Assembly (NCBI GenBank): GCA_020249435.1
Contig: JADCFQ010000007.1
Location: 248,001-312,000 of the forward strand
Origin: Roseomonas sp.
GTDB taxonomy: Bacteria > Pseudomonadota > Alphaproteobacteria > Acetobacterales > Acetobacteraceae
Direction: 5' to 3'
Length of the DNA stretch: 64,000 bases
The position numbers and the translations under genes are program-made. Positions 62,003 through 64,000 of the stretch are shown here, piece by piece (the first letter of the stretch is position 1; each line of letters starts with the position of its first letter). The notes beneath the pieces are model-generated. The model had not been told where the DNA came from. It made no database searches and saw only the letters and a list, made by a program, of their open reading frames with translations.

Positions 62003-63616
62003 TCACCCCCTGATCCCCACCATCAGCCCATAAAACGCCAGAATCAGCAGCATCAGCGCAATGCCCGCCACCGGCCAGGGGCGTGTTGCGTGTTCCAGCC
62101 CGACCACCGCGCGCGCCATGGCATCCCGCATGGGCGATCCACGCTCGGCAAACACCAAAACATCACCCGCCTGCACTTCCGGCACGCGCTGAAAAATGCG
62201 CGCCCAAAACAGCGCGAAAGCGACGCCGGCCAATACCGGCGCGATGGCTGAGATGCTCCACACCCCCTCCGGCGCCTTGCCGGTCACCACGCCATAAAGC
62301 GCCCAGGGCAGCGCCAGCGCCGCCACGGCCAAGACCAGCCACGGACCGGCAAGGCCCCAATGCAAAGTGGCCGCCGGTGCTTCCTGCATTGCCGCGCGCA
62401 GCCTTTGCACAAAATGCAGCATCAGCGCGGTTGACCCGAAGGCGGAAAGCATCCCTGCCATGGCTGCCAACCCCGCGCCGAGCTCCGGCTTCGTGGCGGC
62501 CTTGACGAGCGCCCCGCCGGTTGGCGGCAAGCCACCGAAACCAAGCGCCAGCAGCAGCGCCAAGGGCAGCACCCAAGCCCGCCCCGCCGGACCAGTGGCG
62601 AGTGCCAGACCAACCCCCAGAAACAGCGCGCCCTTCGCCAGCATGTGATGCAGCGCATAGAAGGCGGCGTGCAAGGGCGTCTCCGCGATCCCAAGCGCGA
62701 GCCCCATGCCAAAAACCGCCGCCACCACACCCATCTGGCTGACACTGGAATAGGCCAGGATGGTTTTCGGGTTGCGCTGCGTAAGGCCCATCGCGACACC
62801 CCAATAGGCTGTCACAAAACCAAGGGCAGCGAGCCAAACACCATCAGGCGCCGGCACGCCATCAAAGGGCAAGAAGCGGATCAAGCCGATGACGCCCGCC
62901 TTGATGATGGCGCCGCTCAGCACCGCAGAACCCGGCGCCGGTGCGGCCGGGTGCGCGATGGGCAGCCAGACATGCAAGGGCATCAGCCCCATCTTGATCC
63001 CAAAGCCCAGGATCAGCAGCAGCGCAATCACCGACCCGCCCGGCGTTGTGCGGAGCACGGGCGCGACATCGGCAATCGCCACGCTTTCAATCCCGGCGCG
63101 CCCATGCAGCAGCGCAAAGGCCAGCAGCAAGGCAATCTCACCCAGCACCGCGAGCAGCAAATAAAGCCCGCCCGCACGCCGCGCCTTTGGCGAGCCATCA
63201 TGCGCCACGAGGCCGAAAGCCGCCAGGCTCACCACCGCAAAAGCCAGATAGAAGCTCAACAGATCGCCCGCGATGAAAACACCAAGGCAGCCCGCAAGCG
63301 TCAGCAGCCACCAGGCGGCGAAGCGCTTCGCCCTGGGCCCTGTGCCCATCTGCGCGCGGGCGAAGACGCCAGCCGCACTCCATAGCAGCGCAGCGCCGCC
63401 CAGCAGCAGCGCCCCCGGCGCATCCAGCAGCAAGGTGATCTTGATGCCACCTGGATAGAGCACAAGCGAAGAACCCATCGCCAAGGGCGCGATCAGCAGC
63501 GCGGGCAAAGGCGCCAGCCACAGCGCGCCCATCACGCGCCCGCGGGTCACCGGCGAAATAAGCGCCAGCAGCATCAGCACGGGCAGCAGTGGCACAAGCG
63601 GCAGCAGCAAATTCAT
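62003..63616 (-). CDS. proton-translocating antiporter-like subunit (NuoL/M/N or MrpA/D type)
   Basis: This polytopic membrane protein of 537 residues belongs to the Complex I antiporter-like family. The segment LGFGIKMGLMPLHVWLPIAH (Lys-x-x-x-x-P-x-H-x-W-L) and APAPGSAVLSGAIIKAGVIG, with AYSSVSQMGVVAAVFGM next, are typical of these subunits, carrying the membrane Lys/Glu residues. About 14 hydrophobic segments are seen. It overlaps the upstream, edge-truncated subunit by 4 bases. Two such subunits in a row suggest an Mrp-type antiporter or a Complex I-like module rather than canonical nuo; the family branch is uncertain. Confidence 0.85.
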   Translation of the reverse strand: MNLLLPLVPLLPVLMLLALISPVTRGRVMGALWLAPLPALLIAPLAMGSSLVLYPGGIKITLLLDAPGALLLGGAALLWSAAGVFARAQMGTGPRAKRFAAWWLLTLAGCLGVFIAGDLLSFYLAFAVVSLAAFGLVAHDGSPKARRAGGLYLLLAVLGEIALLLAFALLHGRAGIESVAIADVAPVLRTTPGGSVIALLLILGFGIKMGLMPLHVWLPIAHPAAPAPGSAVLSGAIIKAGVIGLIRFLPFDGVPAPDGVWLAALGFVTAYWGVAMGLTQRNPKTILAYSSVSQMGVVAAVFGMGLALGIAETPLHAAFYALHHMLAKGALFLGVGLALATGPAGRAWVLPLALLLALGFGGLPPTGGALVKAATKPELGAGLAAMAGMLSAFGSTALMLHFVQRLRAAMQEAPAATLHWGLAGPWLVLAVAALALPWALYGVVTGKAPEGVWSISAIAPVLAGVAFALFWARIFQRVPEVQAGDVLVFAERGSPMRDAMARAVVGLEHATRPWPVAGIALMLLILAFYGLMVGIRG

Positions 63617-64000
63617 GGCGCCATCACCGGCTGACCAATCTGCGCCATGCCCAGCATGGAAAGCGGCAGCAGCCCCAGCACCATGGAAAGCAGCGCCAGC
63701 ACCAGCACGGCGGCTTCCTGCACACGCGGCACGGGGCGCGGCGTTGCCCCCTCTGGCGCTGGCGACAAGGCGGCGGCGACAAGCCGATAGACATAACCGC
63801 CGGTCAGCAAGCCGCCCGCCAGAATCACCAGCGACCACCACCATTGCCCGGTATCCACCGAAGCGCGCAGCAGCATCCATTTTGCGGTGAAGCCGCCACT
63901 TGGCGGCACGCCCATCAGCGAAAGCCCGCCAATGCCAATTGCCAGCACCGAAAAAGGCGTGGCGCGCGCTGCGCCGCAAAGCCCGGCGACCCGATCCTCA
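63613..64000 (-). CDS. second proton-translocating antiporter-like subunit (5' end outside window)
   Basis: This is the C-terminal part of a NuoM/NuoN/MrpD-like subunit whose start lies beyond the right edge. The frame reads through LAIGIGGLSLMGVPPSGGFT and AKWMLLRASVDTG, matching the family's GLxPxGGFxxKW motif, followed by a TM helix and a hydrophobic C-terminal segment. Its stop overlaps the start of the next subunit (ATGA). No confident subunit name can be given from this fragment. Confidence 0.8.
   Translation of the reverse strand, partial: EDRVAGLCGAARATPFSVLAIGIGGLSLMGVPPSGGFTAKWMLLRASVDTGQWWWSLVILAGGLLTGGYVYRLVAAALSPAPEGATPRPVPRVQEAAVLVLALLSMVLGLLPLSMLGMAQIGQPVMAP

Overview
The window is high-GC, densely coded bacterial chromosome and most likely comes from an alphaproteobacterium of the Acetobacteraceae/Rhodospirillales type. 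The basis is the scpA-scpB-tatBC-serS block, the divergent ssb/uvrA pair with an alphaproteobacterial GAAC-N7-GAAC LexA box, an sdhCDAB operon, and many CaiB/BaiF, TRAP and tricarboxylate/keto-acid type metabolic genes. There are no rRNA genes, insertion sequences, phage genes or CRISPR arrays. One tRNA (Lys-TTT) is present.

Layout. 1-3.3 kb: a minus-strand run of a metallo-beta-lactamase hydrolase, a PEP mutase/isocitrate lyase family enzyme and two luciferase-like oxidoreductases. The last of these, cut by the window edge, closely resembles F420-dependent glucose-6-phosphate dehydrogenase. 3.4-17.4 kb is housekeeping: tRNA-Lys, two tandem cyclophilins, coaD, gyrA, ssb, uvrA, an M50 protease, scpA, scpB, an orphan ABC ATPase where tatA is usually found, tatB, tatC and serS. 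17.4-20.8 kb: a lytic transglycosylase, an SbtA bicarbonate transporter with its SbtB PII-like partner, a flavin reductase and an acetyltransferase. 20.9-31.4 kb is acyl-CoA and one-carbon metabolism: a two-subunit family I CoA-transferase-like pair, two CaiB/BaiF transferases, a TauD-type dioxygenase, fhs, phnW with a glycosyltransferase-like and a vWA-like gene, a CBS protein and an enoyl-CoA hydratase.

31.5-41.6 kb is a vitamin B12/methionine region. A cobalamin riboswitch precedes a BtuB-like TonB-dependent receptor. It is followed on the other strand by a PduO-type adenosyltransferase, TonB, a cation diffusion facilitator, B12-dependent metH, and an ArsR/methyltransferase regulator with a 9-bp inverted-repeat operator at its own start. 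The logic is B12 import, conversion and use, with methionine synthesis under a SahR-like regulator. The riboswitch carries, inside one variable arm, two 85/86-base tandem copies of a strongly structured sequence. This is the most unusual feature of the window.

41.6-51.2 kb: small or accessory genes (a lipoprotein, a short protein resembling the CxCC segment of CobW GTPases, acetyltransferases, an amidase), fpr, and a TRAP transporter operon (dctP-terminator-dctQM) ending in a 2-keto-pentenoate hydratase-like gene. 51.2-52 kb is an unusually AT-rich stretch without a recognisable gene, and is the only part of the window with clearly different composition. 52-64 kb: a second lytic transglycosylase, an orphan peptide-type ABC binding protein, an agmatinase-family gene, sdhCDAB, an MFS transporter, a TRIC-type channel, an EamA transporter, and two Complex I/Mrp-type proton-translocating subunits running off the right edge.
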